Part shown: piece by piece, positions 16,590 to 24,874 of the stretch | Layout: every line of letters starts with the position of its first letter | Position numbering within the stretch: the stretch's first letter is position 1 | Origin: Myxococcales bacterium | GTDB lineage: Bacteria > Myxococcota_A > Polyangia > Polyangiales > Ga0077539 | Assembly (NCBI GenBank): GCA_016793325.1 | Contig: JAEUKI010000091.1 | Span: 62,001 to 126,000 of the forward strand | Direction of reading: 5' to 3' | DNA length: 64,000 bases | Notes under the pieces: model-generated | The model's input: the letters and a program-made list of their open reading frames with translations, nothing else | Databases searched by the model: none | What the model was told of the DNA's origin: nothing | Translations under genes and position numbers: made by a program

Positions 16590-17738
16590 ATGACGAGCAC
16601 GTATCTGTTCGAGACCGACGAGCACGAGCAACTGCGACGATCGATGCGGGCGTTCGCCGAGCGCGAGATCGCGCCGTTCGCGCATCAGTGGGAGGAGGCT
16701 GGGGAGTTTCCGCGCGAGCTCTACAACAAGGCGGCGAAGGCGGGGCTGCTCGGGCTCTCGTACCCCGAGGCGTACGGCGGGGCCGCGGGCGACCTCACGC
16801 ACGTGATCGTCGCGTGCGAAGAGATGGTCCTCGCCGGAAAGAGCGTCGGAACGACGGTGGGCATCGGGAGCCACGGCATCGCGGTTCCGCCGATTTTGGC
16901 GCTGGGGACCGAGGCGCAGAAGCAGCGGTGGGTCCCTCCGGTGCTGCGCGGCGAGATGGTGAGCGCGCTCGCGATCACCGAGCCGGGCGGAGGGAGCGAC
17001 GTCGCGTCGCTGCGAACGCGCGCGGTGCGCGACGGCGATCACTATGTCGTCAACGGGAGCAAGACGTTCATCACGTCCGGAGCGCGGGCGGATTTCGTGA
17101 CGTGCGCGGTGCGCACGGGGGGCCCGGGGCACGGCGGGGTCTCGCTGCTCGTGATCGAGCGAGACACGCCGGGCTTCTCGGTCTCGCGCCGACTCGAAAA
17201 GATGGGCTGGTGGGCGTCGGACACCGCCGAGCTCAGCTTCGAGGACTGCCGCGTCCCTGTGGCGAACCTGCTCGGCGACGAGGGCTCGGGCTTCGTCGCC
17301 ATCATGATGAACTTCGCGAACGAGCGCATCCTCATCGCCGCGCAGTGCGTCGCGATCGCCGAGCTCGCCCTCCGCGAGACGCGCCGCTACGTGAAAGAGC
17401 GCACCGCGTTCGGCAAGACCCTCTCGGGCTTTCAGGTCACGCGGCACAAGCTCTCGGAGATGAGCACCCGCCTCGCCGCCGCGCGCGCCCTCGTCTACGA
17501 GGTGACCGTGCGCCACATGCGCGGCGAGTCCGTCGCGTCGCTCGCGGCCATGGCGAAGAACACGGCCACGGACATGTGCAGCTTCGTGTGCGACGAGGCC
17601 GTGCAGCTCCACGGCGGCTACGGGTACATGCGCGAGTACGTCGTCGAGCGGCTCTTTCGCGACGCGCGCCTCTACCCCATCGGCGGCGGAACGCGCGAGA
17701 TCATGAACGAGATCATCGCGAAGGTGAACGAGTTTTGA
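16590..17738 (+). CDS. Acyl-CoA dehydrogenase (LCAD/IVD-like)
   Basis: This 382-residue FAD enzyme covers the full family length. Signature 1 is ALAITEPGGGSDVA (127-139); signature 2 is QLHGGYGYMREY (339-350) followed by PIGGGTREIM. The usual catalytic Glu of the short/medium-chain type (YEGT) is Gly here (GGGT). As in long-chain and isovaleryl-CoA dehydrogenases, the base is then expected on the earlier helix, where Glu245 in FANERILIA fits. It would dehydrogenate an acyl-CoA in fatty-acid or branched-chain breakdown, passing electrons to ETF. The gene stands alone; the TetR-family gene upstream could also influence it. Confidence 0.93.
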   Translation: MTSTYLFETDEHEQLRRSMRAFAEREIAPFAHQWEEAGEFPRELYNKAAKAGLLGLSYPEAYGGAAGDLTHVIVACEEMVLAGKSVGTTVGIGSHGIAVPPILALGTEAQKQRWVPPVLRGEMVSALAITEPGGGSDVASLRTRAVRDGDHYVVNGSKTFITSGARADFVTCAVRTGGPGHGGVSLLVIERDTPGFSVSRRLEKMGWWASDTAELSFEDCRVPVANLLGDEGSGFVAIMMNFANERILIAAQCVAIAELALRETRRYVKERTAFGKTLSGFQVTRHKLSEMSTRLAAARALVYEVTVRHMRGESVASLAAMAKNTATDMCSFVCDEAVQLHGGYGYMREYVVERLFRDARLYPIGGGTREIMNEIIAKVNEF

Positions 17739-17792
17739 GGCGCGCCCAAGTAGCTAGATCGTCAGCAAATCGCCAGCCTACTTGAATGGTGC

Positions 17793-19694
17793 TCACCGCG
17801 GCCTGAGCTCGAGGTCGATCACGATGAGCTGGCCGCCCTCTGTCCCTACGACGAGCCGACGGCCGTCCTCCGAGAAGGCCATGCTCGTCACGCGGTCCGC
17901 GGTGGACTGCCGTCGTTCGGCCCGCGCGAGCTCGGTGCCGTGCGCGTCGAGCACGACGATGGTGATCGAGGGCGCGAGCGAGACCGCGGTGATGGGCGCT
18001 CCGTCGGCGACGGCGAGGGCGTGGATCCTCCGACGGAGCATCGCGCCGTCCTCCCATTGAGAGCGGCCTCGCTCGACCGAGAGCGAGACCGCCGGCGTGT
18101 CCTCGTGCTCGGACACGGCGGTGAGCGCAGCCGAAACGCACACGAACAGCGCGTCTTCGGCGTTTTTTTCTTCGGTGCGCTCGTCGCACGAGGGCTCGTT
18201 GCCGTCGAGCGACCAGCGCCTCTGGACGAGCGGCTCTCGCACGATGAGCGCGCGATCGTCGTGGACGAAGCGCGCCGCGAGCGGCCGGGTGCACGCGAGC
18301 TGCACGCGGGGCTCGTCGTTGCTGCGCCGCGAGAGGACGTAGAGCTCTTCGCGGCCGATCGACGCGACCGCGACGCGGCTGCCGTCGCTCGACACCGCGA
18401 GCACGCGCGGCGCGCTGGACTCGTCGAGAGAGAAGACCTCGCTGAGCGCGGCGCACTCGTCGAACGGGCGCCAGAGCGAGACGCTCGTGTCGGCTTCGTC
18501 GCGGCGCACGACGGCGACGGCGCGGTCTCCTTCGCACATGCCTGCGAGGCAGTGCGTCCCGTCGATGACGAGCTCTTGGAGGATCGTTCCGTCGTTGGTG
18601 TCGTAGCAGCGGAGGCGATCGTCGCCCTCGATCGTGATCGCCCGTCGGCCGTCGCGGCTGAGGGCGAGCGACGTGATCCCGCGAGCGTCGGGCTTTGCCG
18701 AGGGCTCGGCGTGGGGCGCGTCGGGGTCACGGAGGAGCAACAGCCTGGCGCTGCGCGCGACGAGCTGGCCGCGGTAGAACCCGAGCCAGCGCTCGTCGTT
18801 CGTGTACGAAAACGACGGGCGCCCTGCGTGGTCGACCTTGCCGCACGCCTCGGTCACGAGCGCGACGAACGAACCCTCTCGGTCGATTCCCGAGGGCCAC
18901 TCGATGCGCGAATCGATGGGGAGCTCGAAGCGCTCGACTCCGTGGCTGTCGATCACGTGCAGCGCGACGCTCGAGCCGCGGCGCGCGATGTACGCCAGCT
19001 CCGATCCGCCGATCGCGCCGAAGAGCGTCTCGATCACGCCGAAATCGCCCTTGCGAACGACCTTCCCTGCGCCTCCGACCTCGCCGCGTTCGACGCGCGT
19101 ACGGTTGATCGAGAGCCAAGTGTCGTGATCGACGAGCGCCCAATGAGCGCGCTCGAACGGAGGGCTCGCGGCGTCCAGCGACGGGCCTCCCGAGCCGTCG
19201 GGGCCGAAGCTCAGCGCGCTCGTGGACAACGAGTGCGACACGAGCAATCGACTGCCGTCGAGCGCCGCGCGCAGATCGAAGCCAATGGGCCTGCTCTTGG
19301 CGAGCTCGACGGTCGATCCGTCCTCGAGCCGCACGAGCACGACGCGCTCGAGCCCGGCGCTCCGGCGTTGGAGCACGAGCGCGACGCTCGGCGAATCGGC
19401 CGGGAGAAACGCAGCAGCTACGACGATCTCGCTCGGCTTGGCGATCGCGAGCTCGCTCACAGAGAAGTCGTCGAGGAGAGTCGCCTGGAGGTGTCCGCTC
19501 TCGAAGACCTCCCAGAGCGTCCCGCGCCGCCGATCGATCCAGTGCGCGATCACGAGGTGAAAGAGACCCGCCCGCGCGCCGAGAACGCGGACCGACCGCG
19601 CTCCGCCGCTCGCGGTCCACTGGGGGTCGATGCCGTCGGTCATCGCGTCGAAGCTTACGTCCTGCGCTGCCGCGGCGCTCGCGATCGCGCTCAC
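17793..19694 (-). CDS. WD40-like beta-propeller protein coupled to a kinase gene
   Basis: This protein of about 633 residues has repeated propeller blades, clearest at VTSMAFSEDGRRLVVGTEGG near the C-terminus, LALSDRDGRRAITIEGDD-like and VLAVSSDGSRVAVASIG in the middle. There is no membrane segment. It likely forms a protein-interaction scaffold. The GTG at 19694 overlaps the kinase stop (GTGA), so translation is coupled; an ATG at 19643 is the alternative and would shorten it by 17 residues. Co-transcription with the kinase suggests it is a partner or substrate, which is inference. Confidence 0.82.
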   Translation of the reverse strand: MSAIASAAAAQDVSFDAMTDGIDPQWTASGGARSVRVLGARAGLFHLVIAHWIDRRRGTLWEVFESGHLQATLLDDFSVSELAIAKPSEIVVAAAFLPADSPSVALVLQRRSAGLERVVLVRLEDGSTVELAKSRPIGFDLRAALDGSRLLVSHSLSTSALSFGPDGSGGPSLDAASPPFERAHWALVDHDTWLSINRTRVERGEVGGAGKVVRKGDFGVIETLFGAIGGSELAYIARRGSSVALHVIDSHGVERFELPIDSRIEWPSGIDREGSFVALVTEACGKVDHAGRPSFSYTNDERWLGFYRGQLVARSARLLLLRDPDAPHAEPSAKPDARGITSLALSRDGRRAITIEGDDRLRCYDTNDGTILQELVIDGTHCLAGMCEGDRAVAVVRRDEADTSVSLWRPFDECAALSEVFSLDESSAPRVLAVSSDGSRVAVASIGREELYVLSRRSNDEPRVQLACTRPLAARFVHDDRALIVREPLVQRRWSLDGNEPSCDERTEEKNAEDALFVCVSAALTAVSEHEDTPAVSLSVERGRSQWEDGAMLRRRIHALAVADGAPITAVSLAPSITIVVLDAHGTELARAERRQSTADRVTSMAFSEDGRRLVVGTEGGQLIVIDLELRPR

Positions 19695-21571
19695 CGCACG
19701 AGCTGCTGGAGCTGCCAGGCGTGCGACACCTGACGCTCGTCGGCCTGCGCGAGCAAGTCTCTGAAGGCCCCGACCAAGATCACCGTCGCCGCGACGAGCA
19801 TCACCGAGAAGAACATCAACGAGCACATCGTCGGGACGGGCGGGTACGAGACGAACCAGGGCTTCACGACGATATTGCCGCCCACGAATTCATACATTCT
19901 AGGAAATATCCCCGCGAATTCGAGACCCAAGGGGGCGGTCACCGAGAGCACCGAGAGCGCGAGGATCACGGCGCGCTGCGCTCGGCCGGTGGTCAGCGCG
20001 AGGCCCGTGGCGTTGGCGGTCGCGAGGATGGGCGTCGTCCACAGCGGGCCGAAGATCCCGCCCACGAGAAGAAGACCGAAGAACGAGCTCACGAGGACGG
20101 CCTTCGGCATCGCGGCGCGCTCGCGGGGCCCGCGCGCGACGCGCGCGTACGCGAAGGAGCCGATGGCCATCATCGTGAAGAGCGCGACGACGAGCGCGGG
20201 CTGACGCACGCCCATCGCGAGTACGAACGGGAGAAACGCGAGCATCGCGCCGAAGGACATCGCGCCCCACGCGGCGGTCGTCTGCATCCTCGCGCGGAGC
20301 GTATCGTCGAGGGCCGCCTGCGCTTCTGCTGGAACGGCGCGCATCGGCCGCGCGAGCAGCTCGACGAGGGCGTCTTTCGCTGCGCTGTTGGTCGCGTCGA
20401 GGCCGAGGGCCGCGCCGATTTCGCCCATCGCTTCGGCCCTGGCGCGCTGCTCTTGCTCGGGCGTCGCGCGCTCGTCGAACGCGCGGGCGATCGAGCGCTT
20501 CGCGTTGTCCGCGTGGCGCCCTGCGGCCTCGCGTCGTCGCTCGACGTCGCGGTCGCCGTCGAGGTAGCGCTCGATGGCCTCGGCGAGCTCGCGCGCTGTT
20601 CCGAAGCGCGCGTCTCGCTCGTACTCGGTCGCCTTGGTCACGATGAGGTCGAGCTCGACGGGGATGTTCATCGCGGGCGCGCGTCGGGCAGGGCTGCGAT
20701 CGGGCGGGCTCATCGTCGAGAAGATGAGCTCGGCTTGCTTCTTTCCGACGTGCAGTCGCTCGAGCGCGAGGATCTCGAAGAGGATCACGCCCAGCGAATA
20801 CACGTCGCTCCTGCGGTCGATCTCGTCGAGCGCGCCGCGCGCCTGCTCGGGCGCCATGTATCCGAGGGTCCCGAGCACCGAGCCCGGGAGAGTCGTGTCG
20901 AGCGCGTCCGCGCGCTGCGCGATGGGGTCGCGCTCGGCCGAGCTCTGGATCTTCGCGATGCCCCAATCGAGCACGTACACCTCGCCGAAGTCGCCGAGCA
21001 CGATGTTGTCCGGCTTGAGGTCGCGGTGGATCACCCCGCGCGAGTGCGCGAAATCAACGGCGAGACACACGCTGCTGAACGCGCTCAGCATGCGACGCAG
21101 CGCCGAGCTCGAGCCGCGGTCGTCCGCGTCGCGCCGCGCGGTGATGGCGGCGGACAGGGTCGTTCCACGGAGGCGCTTCATGGTGAAGTAGACGTCGCCG
21201 TCGGGCGTGGTTCCGACCTCGTGCACGGGGACGATCGCGGGGTGCTCGAGCTGTCCTTGAACGCGCGCCTCGCGGAGAAATCGGCTGACCATCTCCGCGC
21301 GATCTCGAAAGTTGCCGCGGATGACCTTCATCGCGATCTCGCGGCCGATCACCGTGTCGTAGAGCGTTCGGACCGCGCCCATCCCGCCCTCGCCGAGCAG
21401 CTCGCCGACGGTGTAGCGCGTCGCAAATTCGCTCGTGGGTTGCGCCACGCGCGTCGTGACGAGCGGCGCGCTGTGCCCGTCGCCCTTCTGCGGGCGATTC
21501 GCGACGGTCTTCGGTTGCTCGTCGCCAACCGAGGTCGGCGGAACGCTTGGCTGCTTGTCGTCCTTGGTCAT
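19691..21571 (-). CDS. Polytopic serine/threonine protein kinase with DWG motif
   Basis: The kinase domain (about residues 53-340) has GEGGMGAV (60-67), MK with Lys82, HRDLKPDN (182-189) and YMAPEQ. The metal-binding DFG is DWG at 202-204, with Trp replacing Phe; Asp202 is intact, so activity is expected. A helical stretch follows, then about five transmembrane helices (roughly 430-620) instead of the usual single anchor, with a short cytoplasmic tail. The N-terminal 50 residues are low-complexity. The ATG at 21571 is divergent from the rhodanese gene. The stop overlaps the WD40-like gene. Confidence 0.93.
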   Translation of the reverse strand: MTKDDKQPSVPPTSVGDEQPKTVANRPQKGDGHSAPLVTTRVAQPTSEFATRYTVGELLGEGGMGAVRTLYDTVIGREIAMKVIRGNFRDRAEMVSRFLREARVQGQLEHPAIVPVHEVGTTPDGDVYFTMKRLRGTTLSAAITARRDADDRGSSSALRRMLSAFSSVCLAVDFAHSRGVIHRDLKPDNIVLGDFGEVYVLDWGIAKIQSSAERDPIAQRADALDTTLPGSVLGTLGYMAPEQARGALDEIDRRSDVYSLGVILFEILALERLHVGKKQAELIFSTMSPPDRSPARRAPAMNIPVELDLIVTKATEYERDARFGTARELAEAIERYLDGDRDVERRREAAGRHADNAKRSIARAFDERATPEQEQRARAEAMGEIGAALGLDATNSAAKDALVELLARPMRAVPAEAQAALDDTLRARMQTTAAWGAMSFGAMLAFLPFVLAMGVRQPALVVALFTMMAIGSFAYARVARGPRERAAMPKAVLVSSFFGLLLVGGIFGPLWTTPILATANATGLALTTGRAQRAVILALSVLSVTAPLGLEFAGIFPRMYEFVGGNIVVKPWFVSYPPVPTMCSLMFFSVMLVAATVILVGAFRDLLAQADERQVSHAWQLQQLVR

Positions 21572-21616
21572 GGGCTCTTCGATCGCTCGCGACGCGCAGT
21601 ATCCGCGGAGCCGCTG

Positions 21617-21622
21617 TAGAGT
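21617..21622 (+). promoter_or_regulatory. Probable -10 hexamer TAGAGT
   Basis: TAGAGT lies 13 nt before the rhodanese ATG, in the short gap shared with the divergent kinase gene. Confidence 0.35.
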
Positions 21623-21635
21623 CCAACGCTAGCCG

Positions 21636-22484
21636 ATGAGCACTGCGCTGCTTCGAAAGGGCGACTCGATCGTGGGCGTCCAGTGGATCGACGTTCGTAC
21701 GGGCCCCGACGCCCGCGCGAGCTTCGAGCGCCAACATTTGCGCGGCGCGCGATGGTTCGACCTCGAGACGGAGCTGTCTTCGAAGGGAGATCCTGCGATG
21801 GGCGGTCGTCATCCGCTGCCGCCCACCGAGCGCTTCGTTCGACTGTTATCTGAACACGGAATCAATTCGGACGCCGACGTTGTTTGCTACGACGACAAAG
21901 GCGGAGCCAACGCCGCCGCGCGCTTGTGGTGGATGCTCACCGCGCTCGGACACCGCCGCGTGCGCTTGCTCGACGGCGGCCTCGCCGCGGCGATCGCCGA
22001 CGGACTTCCTGTCGCGTCCGGGCCCATGCCGCCGCGCGAGCCCGTCGTGTACTCGGTCGCGAGCGGCTTCGAGCGCGCGTTCGAAGAGCGCTCGCCTCGC
22101 GCGCCGACGGTCTCGATCGACGAGGTCGAGTCCGCGCTCGCGGAAGGCCGTCGGCTCGTCATCGACGTGCGCGACGCCTTTCGCTACCGCGGCGAGCGCG
22201 AGCCGATCGACCCGATCGCGGGGAGGATCCCTGGGGCGATCAACGTTCCGCTGGGAGAAAACCTGGGAGAAGACGGGCGGTTTCTCGCGCGCGACGCGCT
22301 CGCGGCGAAGTATCGCGCGCTCCTCGGCGATCGCGCGATCGAGTCTGTGATCGTCCACTGCGGCTCGGGCGTGACCGCGTGCCACACGCTGCTCGCGCTC
22401 GCCGAAGCGGGCCTCGATGGCGCAGCGCTGTACGTCGGCTCGTTCAGCGAGTGGTGCCGTCGCAAGCCGATCGCGACCGGGTGA
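21636..22484 (+). CDS. Two-domain sulfurtransferase (3-mercaptopyruvate sulfurtransferase-like rhodanese)
   Basis: This 282-residue protein has two rhodanese domains. The N-terminal inactive one shows VGVQWIDVR and HLRGARWFDLE; the C-terminal active one shows VIDVRDAFRYRGEREPIDPIAGRIPGA and the catalytic loop HCGSGVTAC with Cys242. CGSGVTA is the loop of mercaptopyruvate sulfurtransferases rather than thiosulfate sulfurtransferases (CRKGVTA). It would move a sulfane sulfur to a thiol or cyanide acceptor in the cytoplasm. It is convergent with the zinc-ribbon gene. Confidence 0.93.
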   Translation: MSTALLRKGDSIVGVQWIDVRTGPDARASFERQHLRGARWFDLETELSSKGDPAMGGRHPLPPTERFVRLLSEHGINSDADVVCYDDKGGANAAARLWWMLTALGHRRVRLLDGGLAAAIADGLPVASGPMPPREPVVYSVASGFERAFEERSPRAPTVSIDEVESALAEGRRLVIDVRDAFRYRGEREPIDPIAGRIPGAINVPLGENLGEDGRFLARDALAAKYRALLGDRAIESVIVHCGSGVTACHTLLALAEAGLDGAALYVGSFSEWCRRKPIATG

Positions 22485-22529
22485 GCGAGGCGCTACGCTT
22501 AGCACAGATCCAAGGATCTTTCGCGCGAA

Positions 22530-23051
22530 TCACTCGCGCCGAAACGGCCCTTCGCCCACGGGAAGCTCGACGCGTTCGGCGTCTTGGAGCCCTGCGCGGC
22601 GCAGCGCGCCGAGGTCTGCGGCATACAAGCGCGTGCTCCCGCAGTAGCCACACACCACCGCAGTCATCGGCAGCGTGGCCTCGCCTCGAATCACCATCCG
22701 CGCGTCGCGAAGCACGTAGAGCACGTTGCTGTCGCACTGCGCGCAACGTCGCAACGAGAGCTCCTCGATCGTCGAGCGACCCTTTGGGGGAGCGCTCGGG
22801 GGCGCTCGAACGACGTCGATCTTGTGTTGGAGCGAGCGCACCAACGATCGAACGTCGATCACCAACGACTGCAGCGCTCGATCCTGGGCGAGCAGCGCCG
22901 CGTCCTCGTTCGAGATGCTGTCGATGAGCACGCGAAGGGATGTGATCGCGTCGCGAACCGTCTGCTGATCCGCGGTCGGATCATCGAGGACCGCCGCGGC
23001 GCGGGTCCGCGCTTGTTCGAGCGTCGCTCGTCGCGCCGCAGGAGTCTTCAT
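22530..23051 (-). CDS. Small protein with C-terminal zinc ribbon, downstream of the selenoprotein gene
   Basis: This 173-residue protein has an N-terminal helical part (residues 1-80, coiled-coil-like with many Ala/Arg/Asp) and a C-terminal zinc ribbon: CAQC around 104-107 and CGYC around 134-137. I do not recognise the family. It starts 6 bp after the stop of the thioredoxin-like selenoprotein gene, so the two are likely one operon. No direct functional link can be seen. Confidence 0.78.
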   Translation of the reverse strand: MKTPAARRATLEQARTRAAAVLDDPTADQQTVRDAITSLRVLIDSISNEDAALLAQDRALQSLVIDVRSLVRSLQHKIDVVRAPPSAPPKGRSTIEELSLRRCAQCDSNVLYVLRDARMVIRGEATLPMTAVVCGYCGSTRLYAADLGALRRAGLQDAERVELPVGEGPFRRE

Positions 23052-23057
23052 CGCGGA

Positions 23058-23669
23058 TCAACCGCCCGAGAGCACGGTGTTGATCTCTGCTTGCGCCTGC
23101 GTGAGCGTCCCGCCGAGCCTCGACCAGCGCACGGTGCCCGTGCGATCGAAGAGCACCATGGCGGGCAGGTTGATCGTGACCGTGCCCGACATTCCGTAGG
23201 TAAAGAAGCGGTAGAATGATTTCGTGGGGTCCATCAACAGCTTCACGTTGGTGAGCGAGTATCGGCTCTGCCACGAAGAGCAGAACGCCTCGTCCACGCC
23301 TGTTCGCGCCGCGTTATCCGTGAGGATCTGAATCACGCGAACGCGACCGTTGAAGCGCTGCACAATCTCTTGTTCGAGTCGCCCGGACTCGGCTTGGCAG
23401 CGCGTTCACCAACCTGCGGCGGCGATCGCGAGCGTCGCCTCGTGCGTACAGAAATCAGGGCCGCTGAAGGAGTACGGCGTCCCGTCGCAGCGGTTGTACT
23501 CGTACGGGCGGATCGGCTGGCCGACCTGATTGCTGTAGGGGCCTTCGGGGTACGTACAGCTCGGAGCGCTGTCTTGCGACGCGCCTCCGTCGCCGTTGGG
23601 CGTCATCATCGCGCCCGGCGCGCACGCGACGAGCGCCGCGGCAAACATCGGTGTCCATCGAGTGTCCAT
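23058..23669 (-). CDS. Thioredoxin-fold (TlpA/redoxin-like) lipoprotein, probable selenoprotein with in-frame TGA
   Basis: One continuous frame of 204 codons is interrupted only by TGA at 23406-23408. Decoded as selenocysteine this gives a 203-residue protein with Sec88 in AAAGW-U-TRC-QAES, a UxxC redox motif at the usual place of thioredoxin CxxC, after a beta strand (ATLAIAAAGW) and before a long helix. The cis-proline region follows (NLPAMVLFDRTGTV). A lipoprotein signal (MDTRWTPMFAAALVAC, Cys16) places it at the periplasmic membrane face, where it would reduce or isomerise disulfides or peroxides. A perfect 6-bp hairpin with a G at loop position 2 starts 14 nt past the TGA. The downstream half alone would have no active site and no good start. 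A nonsense mutation or sequencing error remains possible. Confidence 0.82.
23375..23391 (-). promoter_or_regulatory. SECIS-like hairpin immediately 3' of the in-frame TGA
   Basis: In the mRNA, CGAGUC pairs perfectly with GACUCG around the 5-nt loop CGGGC. The stem starts 14 nt after UGA and the loop lies 24-28 nt from the U. This fits the general bacterial SECIS model (short stem, small loop with G in its first two bases, loop 16-37 nt from UGA), as recalled from the literature. Confidence 0.65.
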
Positions 23670-23726
23670 GGTGCGTCACAGGGTCTCGCGGAGCGTCACC
23701 GAGCGCAACGGCGCTTCGCCATCGGG

Positions 23727-23732
23727 TATGCT
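23727..23732 (+). promoter_or_regulatory. Probable -10 hexamer TATGCT, decides the lipoprotein start
   Basis: TATGCT overlaps the in-frame ATG at 23728 and lies 7 nt before the GTG at 23740, favouring the GTG. Confidence 0.4.
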
Positions 23733-23739
23733 CGCGGCT

Positions 23740-24867
23740 GTGCGTCGAGCGACCACCATCGTGCTCGTGTGCGTGCTCGGGGGCTGCAGCTCGCCGCGCT
23801 TTTCGCCGCGCGCACGAGCGGCGACGCCGCGGACGACGACCGCCGAGCAGCGGGACTACTGGCGGATTCTCGATGAGAGCGCCTCGGGATACACCGTCGA
23901 GTGGGCGCTCGCGACGCTGCGCGACGACCACGCCCGCGGCGAGGAGTGGGCCATCGCAGCGCACGTCCTCGGTCGTGATCAGATGCTCGCTTCGCGAGGC
24001 GATTCACTGGGCGCTGCGGGGTACGCGCGGCGCTCGCGCGAGGCCGTCCCCTACGCTCCGCGCCCATGGAACGACGCCGCCCTACACCAGCTCGCCGCGC
24101 GCCGCATCACGACGCTGCTCGCGCTTCCAGGGGCGCTTCGCGCTGAAATGTCTCGCCTCCGCGCGGCGATCATCACGCTCGCGCTCGCCGAGCTCGGCCC
24201 GTCGATCACCGTGCTTCGCGAGACCTCGCGGCAGTGGCGGGCGCACAGCACCGAGGACCACCTCGTCGCGCGCGCGGCCGCGGCGCTCTACGAGCTTCGA
24301 GACATCTCGGGAGACACGACGGCGCTCGGCGAGTACCTCGATTGGCTGCCGACGCTGAGCCAACGCGCCGCGAGCGAGTCGGGCGAAATCGTGCTGCAGC
24401 TCGCGGTCGACCACCGAGACGACCCCGCGGTGGTGCGGGTGTTCGAGCGCGTTTTGCGCGGCGGATTCTGGGGCGTTCCGAGAGAGTTTTTTACAGAGCG
24501 AGTCTATCAGTCGCGCTTGATGGGCTTCGAAGCGCTGCGGCGCATGTTCATCGAGCGGCTCCGAGATCGATCGCTGGTCGGCGAGCTCGTGATCGACGGA
24601 CGAACCGCGCACGTGATGATCGACGAGCTTCGGTTGCTTTCGTCGGACCTCCAGCCCCCGCAGCGACCGAGTCGATCGCCCTGGCGCGCGTGCGACGACG
24701 TGTTGGCGCGGCTCGTTTCGCAGCGCAGGAGCCAGCTCGCGCTCGCGACGATCGCGCAGCGCGACGCGATCATCGACGCTGAAATCGCTCGATTGTTGGC
24801 GCCCGATCGCGGTCAGTGGGAGCCTGCCCCGAGGCTCGTGTTCGAGCGTCGCGCGAACACACCGTAG
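23740..24867 (+). CDS. Hypothetical lipoprotein
   Basis: This protein of about 375 residues has a short lipoprotein signal (VRRATTIVLVCVLGGC, lipobox LGGC at Cys16 from the GTG). The mature part is helical throughout with no recognised motif and no repeats I can define; it ends in a basic stretch (RLVFERRANTP). The GTG at 23740 is preferred because of the upstream hexamer; an ATG at 23728 would add four residues. It is divergent from the selenoprotein gene, whose ATG lies 70 bp away, so the two may share regulatory sequence. Confidence 0.75.
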   Translation: MRRATTIVLVCVLGGCSSPRFSPRARAATPRTTTAEQRDYWRILDESASGYTVEWALATLRDDHARGEEWAIAAHVLGRDQMLASRGDSLGAAGYARRSREAVPYAPRPWNDAALHQLAARRITTLLALPGALRAEMSRLRAAIITLALAELGPSITVLRETSRQWRAHSTEDHLVARAAAALYELRDISGDTTALGEYLDWLPTLSQRAASESGEIVLQLAVDHRDDPAVVRVFERVLRGGFWGVPREFFTERVYQSRLMGFEALRRMFIERLRDRSLVGELVIDGRTAHVMIDELRLLSSDLQPPQRPSRSPWRACDDVLARLVSQRRSQLALATIAQRDAIIDAEIARLLAPDRGQWEPAPRLVFERRANTP

Positions 24868-24874
24868 CGATCGC

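Noticed and set aside
16590..17738. Acyl-CoA dehydrogenase as inactive because YEGT Glu is Gly
   Set aside because: LCAD- and IVD-type enzymes use a Glu on an earlier helix; Glu245 is present in the expected FANERILIA region.
23058..23363. Selenoprotein half as an independent small gene
   Set aside because: It has no active site, starts inside the fold with a GTG lacking a ribosome-binding site, and continues the upstream frame exactly.
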